Positions 1-6,938 of a stretch of 64,000 nucleotides of DNA are shown here, piece after piece. The DNA lies in contig DEEY01000002.1 of NCBI GenBank assembly GCA_002350545.1, forward strand, positions 37,363-101,362. Reading direction: 5' to 3'. Under the pieces are notes generated by a model. It made no database searches. It saw only the letters and a list, made by a program, of their open reading frames with translations, and was not told where the DNA came from. The translations under genes and the position numbers were made by a program. This DNA comes from Candidatus Saccharibacteria bacterium UBA2866 (GTDB taxonomy: Bacteria > Patescibacteriota > Saccharimonadia > Saccharimonadales > Saccharimonadaceae). The first letter of the stretch is position 1. Each line of letters opens with the position of its first letter.

Positions 1-1592
1 CTGGTTCTTATTCTAATGTCTTTATTATAACCGCTACAGCTAATCCTATTCCATACACCATCACTTACAATAAGAACACTACTGACACTGTCACTAACAT
101 GCCAGCTAATACATCTAGCCAAACCTATGATGAAACAGTAAACGTATCAGACCAAGTCCCAGCAAGAGATGGCTTTAACTTCAAAGGCTGGTGTACCGTC
201 CAAGTAGCTGATGGAGGCACCTGTACTGGTACTACCTACAACCCTGATGGAGGTGGCACAGACCTAAACTGGACTCTAGACCAAACAGTCTCATCTAACT
301 CCCTCACGCTTTATGCCATGTGGGAATCAGCTGACCCGTGCATAGGTCACGAATCTGAACTGTACTGCAAAGTCGCTTCTGCTTGGAAGTCTGAAGGCTC
401 CAGAGTCCTAACTAATGACACTGATACCAACACCGGCATTCAAGCCGCTATCACAACCAGTAACTCTGGCGTATTCAAATACAACCCCTCTACCTTTGGT
501 ACTGCCAGTGATGCCGCTAATACCAGTGACATCTACTTCTACCGTGGCATTCTAGATACTACAGTAGGTAGCTATGGTAGTGATGGCGATAACGCAGCCC
601 ACCCTAACACCGTAGTCCTCTCCTCCGCTACCAGTAAATCTGGCCTCACTACATCAGACACCTGTTGGCGCATTGTCCGTACCACCGGCTCTGGTGGCGT
701 CAAGATGATCTACCAAGGTAAATGGACTGCTAATGGTGATACCGGCAACTGTAAAAACGCTCAGACTAACGCCCAGGTTACCACTTCAGCCTTCAGCGGT
801 ACTTCCTCTACTAATCGCCAAATTGTTCGTGTGGGATACACCTACAATTCCACTTTTGCAGAAAACACTTCCAAATCAGACACCATCGCTAATATCTTTG
901 GCAGTAATTCTAGTCCTGAAAAAAACAATGTTCGTTCTGATATTAAGAAATATATTGAAGATGACTGGTATTCAGGTGCTATAGGAGCAAGTAGTGGCCA
1001 TGACTACACATCAAAACTAGAAGCTAGCGCTGGTTACTGTAATGACCGTACTATGAATACAACTAATAGCTGGACTACTCCACTTGCTGAGTCCACTACT
1101 ATAGCTTCTACTTATGGTACATCAGGCCAACAGGCTTACTATTTTGGCGCTTATCCTAGAAATGCAAATGCTGCTCAATCACCATCCCTTACCTGTGGCA
1201 ATAAATATAGTCAAATAGACCGTAGTACTGTAGACCTTTACCGTTATGTATCTAGTAGCACTACTGACTATACTTCCAATGAACTTAAATACCCAGCTGC
1301 TCTACTTACTGCCGATGAAGCTGCCTTTGCTGGCTCTGGCTATTCCTCATCTACTACTCCTTATCATGCTAATTCCTATTTGCGTTCCGGTTCTTACTTT
1401 TGGTTGCTGTCCCCTTACTACCGCAACTCGAACGGTTATGCTCGCGGCTTCAACCTGAGCTCGAGCGGCAATCTCTTCAACTACAACGTCAACAGCGCGC
1501 CTGGTGTGCGTCCCGCCATTTCCCTCACCTCTGGAACTATGGCTGCAAGTGGTACAGGAACAGCGACAGATCCGTGGATAGTAAACCCGTAA
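1..1592 (+). CDS. Large InlB-repeat surface protein, C-terminal part (5' end outside window)
   Basis: The reading frame is open back to the window edge, so this is the 3' part of a longer gene; the first in-window ATG (99) is not its start. It begins with a Listeria-Bacteroides (InlB B-type) repeat with the typical GFNFKGWC and LYAMWE segments. A Ser/Thr/Asn-rich extracellular region with a CWRIVRTTGSGGVKMIYQG segment follows. The last ~60 residues (SYFWLLSP ... GVRPAISL) resemble the DUF6273 / C-type-lectin-like end found on many CPR and Firmicutes surface proteins. There are about eight cysteines, consistent with disulfides outside the cell. Likely role is cell-surface binding (inference). 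Codons 1416-1520 differ sharply from the rest and are listed separately as a possible diversified region. Confidence 0.8.
   Translation, partial: GSYSNVFIITATANPIPYTITYNKNTTDTVTNMPANTSSQTYDETVNVSDQVPARDGFNFKGWCTVQVADGGTCTGTTYNPDGGGTDLNWTLDQTVSSNSLTLYAMWESADPCIGHESELYCKVASAWKSEGSRVLTNDTDTNTGIQAAITTSNSGVFKYNPSTFGTASDAANTSDIYFYRGILDTTVGSYGSDGDNAAHPNTVVLSSATSKSGLTTSDTCWRIVRTTGSGGVKMIYQGKWTANGDTGNCKNAQTNAQVTTSAFSGTSSTNRQIVRVGYTYNSTFAENTSKSDTIANIFGSNSSPEKNNVRSDIKKYIEDDWYSGAIGASSGHDYTSKLEASAGYCNDRTMNTTNSWTTPLAESTTIASTYGTSGQQAYYFGAYPRNANAAQSPSLTCGNKYSQIDRSTVDLYRYVSSSTTDYTSNELKYPAALLTADEAAFAGSGYSSSTTPYHANSYLRSGSYFWLLSPYYRNSNGYARGFNLSSSGNLFNYNVNSAPGVRPAISLTSGTMAASGTGTATDPWIVNP
1416..1520 (+). other. 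Candidate diversity-generating retroelement variable region
   Basis: Inside the C-terminal lectin-like end of the surface protein, about 20 of 27 codons between 1416 and 1496 have the form NNC (TAC, AAC, CGC, GGC, TTC, CTC, AGC, GTC). This is followed by a GC-rich invariant-looking stretch encoding GVRPA. The rest of the gene prefers T- or A-ending codons. NNC-rich codons are what adenine-directed mutagenesis of AAC codons in a template repeat produces, and a GC-rich 3' end is where an IMH element would sit. No reverse transcriptase or template repeat was found in the window, so this rests on codon pattern and protein context only. Confidence 0.5.
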
Positions 1593-1603
1593 TTCTCACC
1601 CCC

Positions 1604-1632
1604 TTGCATTTCCACCTCAAAAGAGGTATAAT
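1604..1632 (+). promoter_or_regulatory. Promoter of the rpsF operon
   Basis: TTGCAT at 1604-1609 and TATAAT at 1627-1632 are separated by exactly 17 bp. Transcription would start near 1639, giving a leader of about 85 nt before rpsF. Confidence 0.8.
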
Positions 1633-1649
1633 AGAACCAATATCAGCTC

Positions 1650-1706
1650 AGCAGAGGTGTCAACCCTGGCTTTTAAGGAAGAAGAACGGAGAACAGCCCC
1701 TGCTTT
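1650..1706 (+). promoter_or_regulatory. Structured rpsF leader, possible S6:S18 autoregulatory site
   Basis: In the leader, the segment starting with GCAGAGGTGT (about 1654) can pair with ACAGCCCCTGC (about 1694-1705), forming an imperfect hairpin between the promoter and the rpsF ribosome-binding site. In many bacteria the S6:S18 complex binds such a leader to repress its own operon, and rpsF and rpsR are both here. The characteristic loop sequence of the known motif is not clearly visible, so the assignment is tentative. Confidence 0.3.
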
Positions 1707-1723
1707 AACCAAAGGAGTTTTCT

Positions 1724-2074
1724 ATGAAAGATTACGAACTCTCTGTCGTGTTTCATCCCGATCTCGAGATGAATCTCGACCCCGCCCTTGACAAGGTGAA
1801 AAAGGTCATCGAGTCAAATCAGGGTAAAATCATCAAAGAGGAGAACGACGGTAAAAAACGTCTCGCCTATAAGATTGACGGCCAAGAATTTGGCGTCTAC
1901 TACTATTTTGACCTCCAGCTTCCAGCCGAAGCCCCATCCAAAATCAGTAGCACCTTTAACATTACTGATGAGATTTTGCGCTATCTTCTCGTCAAAGCTG
2001 ACCCTAAAAGGCAGGCAGCCAAACCAGTGGAAGAGCCAGAATCAGAATCAACCACTAATCAAAAAGGAGAATAA
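1724..2074 (+). CDS. rpsF: 30S ribosomal protein bS6
   Basis: 116 residues, with the S6 ferredoxin-like fold signatures: an N-terminal MKDYELSVVFHP strand, the GKRLAYKIDGQEFGVYYYF region, and an acidic low-complexity tail. It binds 16S rRNA with bS18 in the platform of the small subunit. The start at 1724 follows AAAGGAG with good spacing. It is the first gene of an rpsF-ssb-rpsR-efp run. In many bacteria rplI (bL9) follows rpsR; it is absent here, a loss known in several CPR lineages. Confidence 0.95.
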   Translation: MKDYELSVVFHPDLEMNLDPALDKVKKVIESNQGKIIKEENDGKKRLAYKIDGQEFGVYYYFDLQLPAEAPSKISSTFNITDEILRYLLVKADPKRQAAKPVEEPESESTTNQKGE

Positions 2075-2080
2075 CTTATT

Positions 2081-2533
2081 ATGCGCGGATTTTCTAAAGC
2101 TATTATTACCGGTAATTTAACTCGCGACCCCGAACTCCGGACCACCCCTAACGGTGCCTCCGTCTGTAGCTTCTCGGTGGCGGTCAACCGCACTTTCAAA
2201 GATTCCACCGGTGATCAAAAAGAAGATGTTTCTTACATCGACTGTTCCGCTTGGGGCAGACTCGGCGAAATGATTAACCAATACGCTAAAAAAGGCTCTG
2301 GTGTCTTAGTCTCCGGTCGCCTTGATCAGCGCAGCTGGGAAGACAAAAACGGTGGCGGCAAACGCTCCCGTGTCGAAATCGTGGTCGAAGATTTCAACTT
2401 TATCGGTGCACCTAAAAATGATGGTGGCTCCAGCAATTACAGTAGTGCTTCAGCCTCAGCACCAGAAGCCTCAAACGATATCCCAGACGACATCCCTGAG
2501 GAAGAAATTGATCTCAGCGAAGTCCCATTCTAA
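2081..2533 (+). CDS. ssb: Single-stranded DNA-binding protein
   Basis: 150 residues. The N-terminal ~110 residues form the OB fold (ITGNLTRDPELRTTPNG, VNRTF, SYIDCSAWGRLGE, GVLVSGRLDQRSWEDKNG). A flexible linker and the acidic C-terminal tip ending DIPEEEIDLSEVPF follow. That acidic tip is the usual docking site for replication and repair partners, although here it ends in PF within an SEVPF sequence, close to the classic DDDIPF. The gene sits between rpsF and rpsR, the standard bacterial arrangement, only 6 nt after rpsF. Confidence 0.96.
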   Translation: MRGFSKAIITGNLTRDPELRTTPNGASVCSFSVAVNRTFKDSTGDQKEDVSYIDCSAWGRLGEMINQYAKKGSGVLVSGRLDQRSWEDKNGGGKRSRVEIVVEDFNFIGAPKNDGGSSNYSSASASAPEASNDIPDDIPEEEIDLSEVPF

Positions 2534-2572
2534 AAAATCAAGTAAGTCAAAAACGAAGGAGAATATTAAACT

Positions 2573-2767
2573 ATGAAAAGGATTAAAAGCGATCCGAACC
2601 TCTATTTCGATTATCGCGATGTCAAAACCTTGCAGCGTTACATCGATAGCTACGGTCGTATCGAACCTATCAGTAAAACTAGCCTTAATGCCAAGCAACA
2701 GCGCCAGCTCGCAGTCGCTATTAAGCGCGCCAGGCACTTAGCACTTTTGCCATTTGTGGCTAAATAA
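2573..2767 (+). CDS. rpsR: 30S ribosomal protein bS18
   Basis: 64 residues, slightly shorter than most bS18. It has the [13 protein letters not shown] and [20 protein letters not shown] regions that contact 16S rRNA and bS6, and the C-terminal [16 protein letters not shown]. The CxxC pair seen in zinc-binding S18 variants is absent. The start follows GAAGGAG. It is co-directional with ssb and lies 8 nt before efp, so the four genes are likely one transcript. Confidence 0.95.
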   Translation: MKRIKSDPNLYFDYRDVKTLQRYIDSYGRIEPISKTSLNAKQQRQLAVAIKRARHLALLPFVAK

Positions 2768-2775
2768 GGAGAATT

Positions 2776-3336
2776 ATGTACGGACCAACAGATCTTAAGA
2801 AAAACACTCTTATAACTTTGGATGACCAACCGTATAAAGTGGTGGAATACTCCCAAAAAGTTATGGGTCGCGGCGGCTCTATCGTCAACGTCAAGGTCAA
2901 AAACTTGATTACCGGCGCCTTGCTCCCTAAAACTTTCAAGGGTCAGGAAAAAATCGAACCAGCAGAAGTTACTACTCGCAAAGTTCAATACCTCTATAAG
3001 GATGACGAAAAGTTCTACTTTATGGACCCAGAAACTTTTGAGCAGTATGAGTTAGCTAAAGACATGGTTGGTGACGCTGATGATTTTATGAAGGAAGGTG
3101 ACGAGATGGAAATTCAGTTCTATAACGGTACTCCCATTAATCTCCAACTTCCTAAAAATCTTTGGCTCAAAGTCACCTACACTGAATCAGTGGTTAAGGG
3201 TGATACTACCAGCTCAGTCATGAAGGATGCTACACTCGAAACCGGCCTCGTGATAAAAGTCCCAGCTTTTATCAAAGAGGGCGACATCGTTTCAGTTGAC
3301 ACTGAAACCTACGCTTATAGGGAACGAAAGAAATAG
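2776..3336 (+). CDS. efp: Translation elongation factor P
   Basis: 186 residues, the normal length, with the three beta-barrel domains of EF-P. It binds between the P and E sites and relieves stalling at polyproline. The domain I tip loop, PGKGQ in Escherichia coli with lysine 34 modified by EpmA, reads MGRGG here, placing arginine at residue 32. Arginine at the tip is the arrangement of EF-Ps that are rhamnosylated by EarP. Whether this lineage modifies it is not known from the window. The start follows AAGGAG; the stop is 4 bp before a long inverted repeat. Confidence 0.95.
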   Translation: MYGPTDLKKNTLITLDDQPYKVVEYSQKVMGRGGSIVNVKVKNLITGALLPKTFKGQEKIEPAEVTTRKVQYLYKDDEKFYFMDPETFEQYELAKDMVGDADDFMKEGDEMEIQFYNGTPINLQLPKNLWLKVTYTESVVKGDTTSSVMKDATLETGLVIKVPAFIKEGDIVSVDTETYAYRERKK

Positions 3337-3339
3337 AGG

Positions 3340-3456
3340 AAAAATCAGAAATAGTGCTTTGAGGGGCTCTCAAGAGTTACGACCGAGAATGAGGGCGCTT
3401 CGCCCGTGACGACGGGCCGAAGCGACCCGTCCCCGAAAAGCACTATTTTGATTTTT
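3340..3456. repeat. Long inverted repeat, core family I (intergenic copy)
   Basis: Left arm 3340-3366 and right arm 3431-3456 are near-perfect reverse complements (both carry AGTGCTTT and the AATC/GATT ends). They enclose a 64-bp core (3367-3430) containing the hairpin GCCCGT-GACG-ACGGGC. By eye the core matches the 64-bp core inside ileS (38156-38219) at about 49 of 64 positions, while the arms of the two copies are unrelated. The right arm ends in a T-rich run, so the copy may also end the efp transcript. Confidence 0.8.
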
Positions 3457-3502
3457 AATTTAACTCTTGCATTTTATAGTTTTTAAGCTTATAATAGATA
3501 GT

Positions 3503-4549
3503 ATGAATTTATTGCATGGCGTGGGCGATTTCTTCTCGCTTGATATCGGGACAAATTCGATGCGAATCGTACAGCTTTCTGGCGATAGCCAGCATGGTTG
3601 GACGCTTCAGAGATTTGCTTATGTGCCAATCGACCAAAAACTAACCGCCGATTCGTCTGCCCTCGGCAAAAAACGCCTCGGTGAGGCCATCATGGGTGCC
3701 GTTGTCCAGGCTGGTATTCGCACCAAAAACGTTGCTCTTGGCCTTCCTGCTAATAAGACTTTTACATCCATCGTTGAGACCGAAACTATTCCTGACAAAG
3801 AGCTTAAAAAATCCTTCAAATATGAAATTGATAAATACGTGCCGATGGCATTAAGTGATGCCAAAGCAGATTTTATTATCCTCGGTCCCAGTCCAAACGA
3901 TCCAGCTAAGACTGAAGTATTAGTTAGCTCCATTGCTAAGGACTATGCTGAATCCACCATGGAGACTATCGAAAAAACCGGTCTTAACATTGTCGCCATG
4001 GAGCCTGAACCATTAGCGATGGCGCGCGCACTTACTAACCCAGGTGCTATTGATGCTGTCATGGTAGTTGATTTTGGCGAAAACTCCACTGACCTCGTTA
4101 TTACCTTCAAGAATCAACCTCGCCTTGTCCGTTCTATTCCAGGTGGTTTTGGTGTATTAGTCAAAGCTATCGCTAGCGGCCTTAACGTCCGTGAAGATCA
4201 AGCCCGTCAATTTATTCTAAAATTTGGTCTCGATCAAAACCAAGTCGAAGGTCAAGTCTTCAAGATTCTCGATACCCACCTCGATAATTTTGCTTCCGAG
4301 CTTGCCAAATCCGTTCGTTTCTTCCAAACCAAATACATTAACGGTAAAGTCGGCGGCATTATCTTGTCTGGCTATGCTAGCGTGATCCCACTTTTTGCTA
4401 ATTTCATTGAAGCTAAAACCAATATCTCCACCATGAATGGTAACCCGTGGCAATTTGTTCGTACCACTCCAGAGCAACAACAAATGTTGATGAATGTCGC
4501 CAGTGAATTCGCTGTCGCTATTGGTTTATCAGAAAGGAGCAATGACTAA
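3503..4549 (+). CDS. pilM: Type IV pilus assembly actin-like ATPase PilM
   Basis: 348 residues. Actin/FtsA-like fold with phosphate-binding segments SLDIGTNSMRIVQL near the N-terminus and VMVVDFGENSTDLVI in the middle, and a late adenosine motif GGIILSGYASVIP. PilM sits in the cytoplasm and anchors PilN through its short N-terminal tail. The start at 3503 is preferred over an upstream ATG at 3467 because TATAAT (3490-3495) lies 7 nt before it, implying a leaderless mRNA. The protein has no cysteine. The stop overlaps the pilN start by one base, beginning the pilus operon. Confidence 0.9.
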   Translation: MNLLHGVGDFFSLDIGTNSMRIVQLSGDSQHGWTLQRFAYVPIDQKLTADSSALGKKRLGEAIMGAVVQAGIRTKNVALGLPANKTFTSIVETETIPDKELKKSFKYEIDKYVPMALSDAKADFIILGPSPNDPAKTEVLVSSIAKDYAESTMETIEKTGLNIVAMEPEPLAMARALTNPGAIDAVMVVDFGENSTDLVITFKNQPRLVRSIPGGFGVLVKAIASGLNVREDQARQFILKFGLDQNQVEGQVFKILDTHLDNFASELAKSVRFFQTKYINGKVGGIILSGYASVIPLFANFIEAKTNISTMNGNPWQFVRTTPEQQQMLMNVASEFAVAIGLSERSND

Positions 4550-5721
4550 TGGCTCACGAAATAAACCTTGTCCCTGATATCAAAAACGAGATGATTAAAA
4601 CCGTCAAGCTTCGCAACTACATTTTCTTTGGTTGTATTGTAGTGGCTGCAGCTAGTGTGTTGCTTACCTTGATTTTTGGCCTCATTATGGGTGGCCAGCG
4701 CATTGCTATCGAGAACAAAAAATCCACCCTCGGAGAACTTTCCGCCAAACTCAATTCCTATACCGATCTCAACGATTTTCTTACCATCAAAGATCAACTC
4801 GGTAATATCGACACTTTAACCAGTGATAAAAAGGTGCTTTCTCGGACTTTCAATATCCTTTCAGCCTTACTGCCTACTGGTGCTGATACCATCACGGTTT
4901 CTGAGTTAAACGTTAACCTCGCCGAAGAACAGCCCAGTTTCTCTTTGGAGGCTCAGGCTAATGCTGGTAAGGAACCATTCATTGACTACAACGTACTCGA
5001 TTCTTTTAAAAAGAGTATGCAGTACATGCGCTATGATTACGGCTCTTATGTAGACAAAGAAGGGAATACCATACCGTCATATTGTATGATTGAGCAGGGC
5101 TCTGACGGCGCATTTCTGAGCGAGGGCGAAAAAGGCCTTTATGCCTACTGGACTATCGAAGGCGACGGCTGCAACCCCTCTGAGACACTCAAAACTAGCG
5201 ACTATGCCACCGAGAGTTATAACGATCAAACCGTCGTGCGTGTTTGGCGTACCCCACAATTTAACGATTGGTACAAAGAAAAAGAATCTAGTAACCAGCC
5301 TTACATGAGTCTAGACGGCGAAATTAAAAATGTAGCACACTTTGAGAGTGCTTGCACCACCTACAGTGGCAGTGTCAATAACGGCTCTAGTCCTAAATGG
5401 GACACAACTAATGATTGTAAATTAGTCTATGGCTCCGGCGGCGAAGAAGGCACTGACGAAAGCGGCATCACTATTACTGAATCTTCTAACGGTCGTGATT
5501 CATCAAACGAATTAGTTTTGCGCTTTTCTGCTAACATCACCTTAGCCCCGGAAGTTTTCCAGTTCACTAATACACATATGATTGCCGTTGCTCCATCTGG
5601 CCAACGCAATGTTACTGATTCCTACGTCCAAATTCAATCTATGTTTGGGCAACGTGCCGCTGACTGTGCCGAAGGAGATACTGCTTGTAGCACCGCAAAA
5701 ACGAATGAGAGGAGCAATTAA
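4549..5721 (+). CDS. pilN: Type IV pilus assembly protein PilN-like
   Basis: 390 residues, longer than classical PilN (~200). It starts MAHEINLVPDIKNEM, matching the INLLP motif that docks into PilM. One transmembrane helix follows at about residues 24-50, then a coiled segment and a large extracytoplasmic domain. That domain carries six cysteines (in YCMI, GCNP, ACTT, DCKL, DCAE, ACST), suggesting three disulfides. The extra length comes from an insertion between the coiled stalk and the C-terminal ferredoxin-like part. It should form the alignment complex with the next gene product. Confidence 0.85.
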   Translation: MAHEINLVPDIKNEMIKTVKLRNYIFFGCIVVAAASVLLTLIFGLIMGGQRIAIENKKSTLGELSAKLNSYTDLNDFLTIKDQLGNIDTLTSDKKVLSRTFNILSALLPTGADTITVSELNVNLAEEQPSFSLEAQANAGKEPFIDYNVLDSFKKSMQYMRYDYGSYVDKEGNTIPSYCMIEQGSDGAFLSEGEKGLYAYWTIEGDGCNPSETLKTSDYATESYNDQTVVRVWRTPQFNDWYKEKESSNQPYMSLDGEIKNVAHFESACTTYSGSVNNGSSPKWDTTNDCKLVYGSGGEEGTDESGITITESSNGRDSSNELVLRFSANITLAPEVFQFTNTHMIAVAPSGQRNVTDSYVQIQSMFGQRAADCAEGDTACSTAKTNERSN

Positions 5722-5723
5722 TC

Positions 5724-6590
5724 ATGGCTAAAGAAATCGCAATCAGTAAACGACTCAAAATCTCTGAAGCTCAGAAATACATGTTGATATCTGTCTTGGT
5801 AGCCTCTATTTTCCTAGGCATAGCTATTTCTCTAGTTTCTTATTTCGTCCGCCAAATTTCCTTTAACACTAAAATCATCATGGCCGAAGAAGAAGCCATC
5901 GCCAATTATTCAAACGTTATCAAAAACACTGGCGCCTGTAAGGCTCCTAAAGGCAGCATTTACTCTAGCGAAGAGTTAGACAATTGCAATCCTGACAGCG
6001 TCGAAGTTTCTGAAGTCCCAAACACTTTGCGTTCTAGTATTCTCGAAGGCCTCGCCTCAAACGAAGCACTCAACTCCGTGCCAAGAGAAGAAAATTCCAG
6101 TTGTGTTAACCCAACCACTAACAAAAACTACACCTATAAAGAGCTCAGCAAAATCTATAAAGATGCCAATGGTAGTGAAGAACTTAACGCTGCTAGCCAG
6201 CTAATTAAAAGCTGCTCTGCACTCCGGGTTATTCCAGATGCACTTCCTGCCTACAAAAACGAAGAAGCTTTGCTTGCTAGCTTAAACAAACTCTTTAATA
6301 TTTCTAACTGGGAGCCAGAATCCATTAGCCCAAGCGGCAATACCGTCGAAGAAGAACTCCCTGCTGGGCTTAATGGCATCTCGGTCAACGTGTCGGTTGA
6401 AGCTAACTCCGGTACTACCATGAGCGTACTCAATAACATTGAGCGTTCCATCCGCGAATTCAATATAAAAACCGCAACTATTGAATGGAGCGGTAGCGAT
6501 AATCTCTTATTACAAGCTCAGGCCAATGCCTACTATATGGACAAATCCATCATCACCGAAACTAAGAAAACTATTAGGGAGGATAGCTAA
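5724..6590 (+). CDS. pilO: Type IV pilus assembly protein PilO-like
   Basis: 288 residues with a short cytoplasmic N-terminus, a transmembrane helix at about 20-45, a helical stalk and an extracytoplasmic domain with four cysteines. Sequence similarity to PilO is weak. The assignment rests on topology and its place directly after pilN (2-nt gap), where PilO heterodimerises with PilN. The end of the protein (NVSVEANSGTTMSVLNNIERSIREFNIKTATIEW) has the strand-helix-strand character of the PilO ferredoxin-like fold. Confidence 0.7.
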   Translation: MAKEIAISKRLKISEAQKYMLISVLVASIFLGIAISLVSYFVRQISFNTKIIMAEEEAIANYSNVIKNTGACKAPKGSIYSSEELDNCNPDSVEVSEVPNTLRSSILEGLASNEALNSVPREENSSCVNPTTNKNYTYKELSKIYKDANGSEELNAASQLIKSCSALRVIPDALPAYKNEEALLASLNKLFNISNWEPESISPSGNTVEEELPAGLNGISVNVSVEANSGTTMSVLNNIERSIREFNIKTATIEWSGSDNLLLQAQANAYYMDKSIITETKKTIREDS

Positions 6591-6938
6591 ATGAAAAACG
6601 ATCTCGCCACTGCCATTGTTGCTGCCATTGCCGGTGTAGTTATCTCATACTTTGTTTGTAATATGTTTGTCGGCACCTCTGGTGATTTCTCATTTAATTC
6701 AGTTGATGAATCAGTCAACAGTGATTTAGCTACGCCAAATCCAGAACTGTTCAATTATAAAGCCTTAAATCCTACCGTTGAAGTGTATGTAGGCGATTGT
6801 ACCGAGGTTGATGTTTATGGTGAATGTGTTGACAATTCATCTGAACAGATCGAAGAAGACGTAATTGAAAACACAGATACCAACGAAGGTACCAACAACG
6901 CCGACCAAAGGAACGACGATAATGGCAACACTGACTAG
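6591..6938 (+). CDS. Small single-pass membrane protein of the pilus operon
   Basis: 115 residues: one transmembrane helix (about 6-27), then an acidic, Asn/Asp/Glu-rich extracytoplasmic tail with a GDCTEVDVYGECVDN cysteine pair. It is not recognisable by family. It occupies the slot that pilP fills in Proteobacteria, but has no lipobox and no PilP-like beta domain. It starts immediately after pilO and overlaps pilB by 17 nt, so it is translated as part of the operon. A role in the pilus base is inference from position. Confidence 0.65.
   Translation: MKNDLATAIVAAIAGVVISYFVCNMFVGTSGDFSFNSVDESVNSDLATPNPELFNYKALNPTVEVYVGDCTEVDVYGECVDNSSEQIEEDVIENTDTNEGTNNADQRNDDNGNTD

Noticed and set aside
3340..3456. 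Treating the long inverted repeats simply as terminators
   Set aside because: Some could terminate transcription, but three copies are inside open genes, cores recur between loci, and several lack a U-run.
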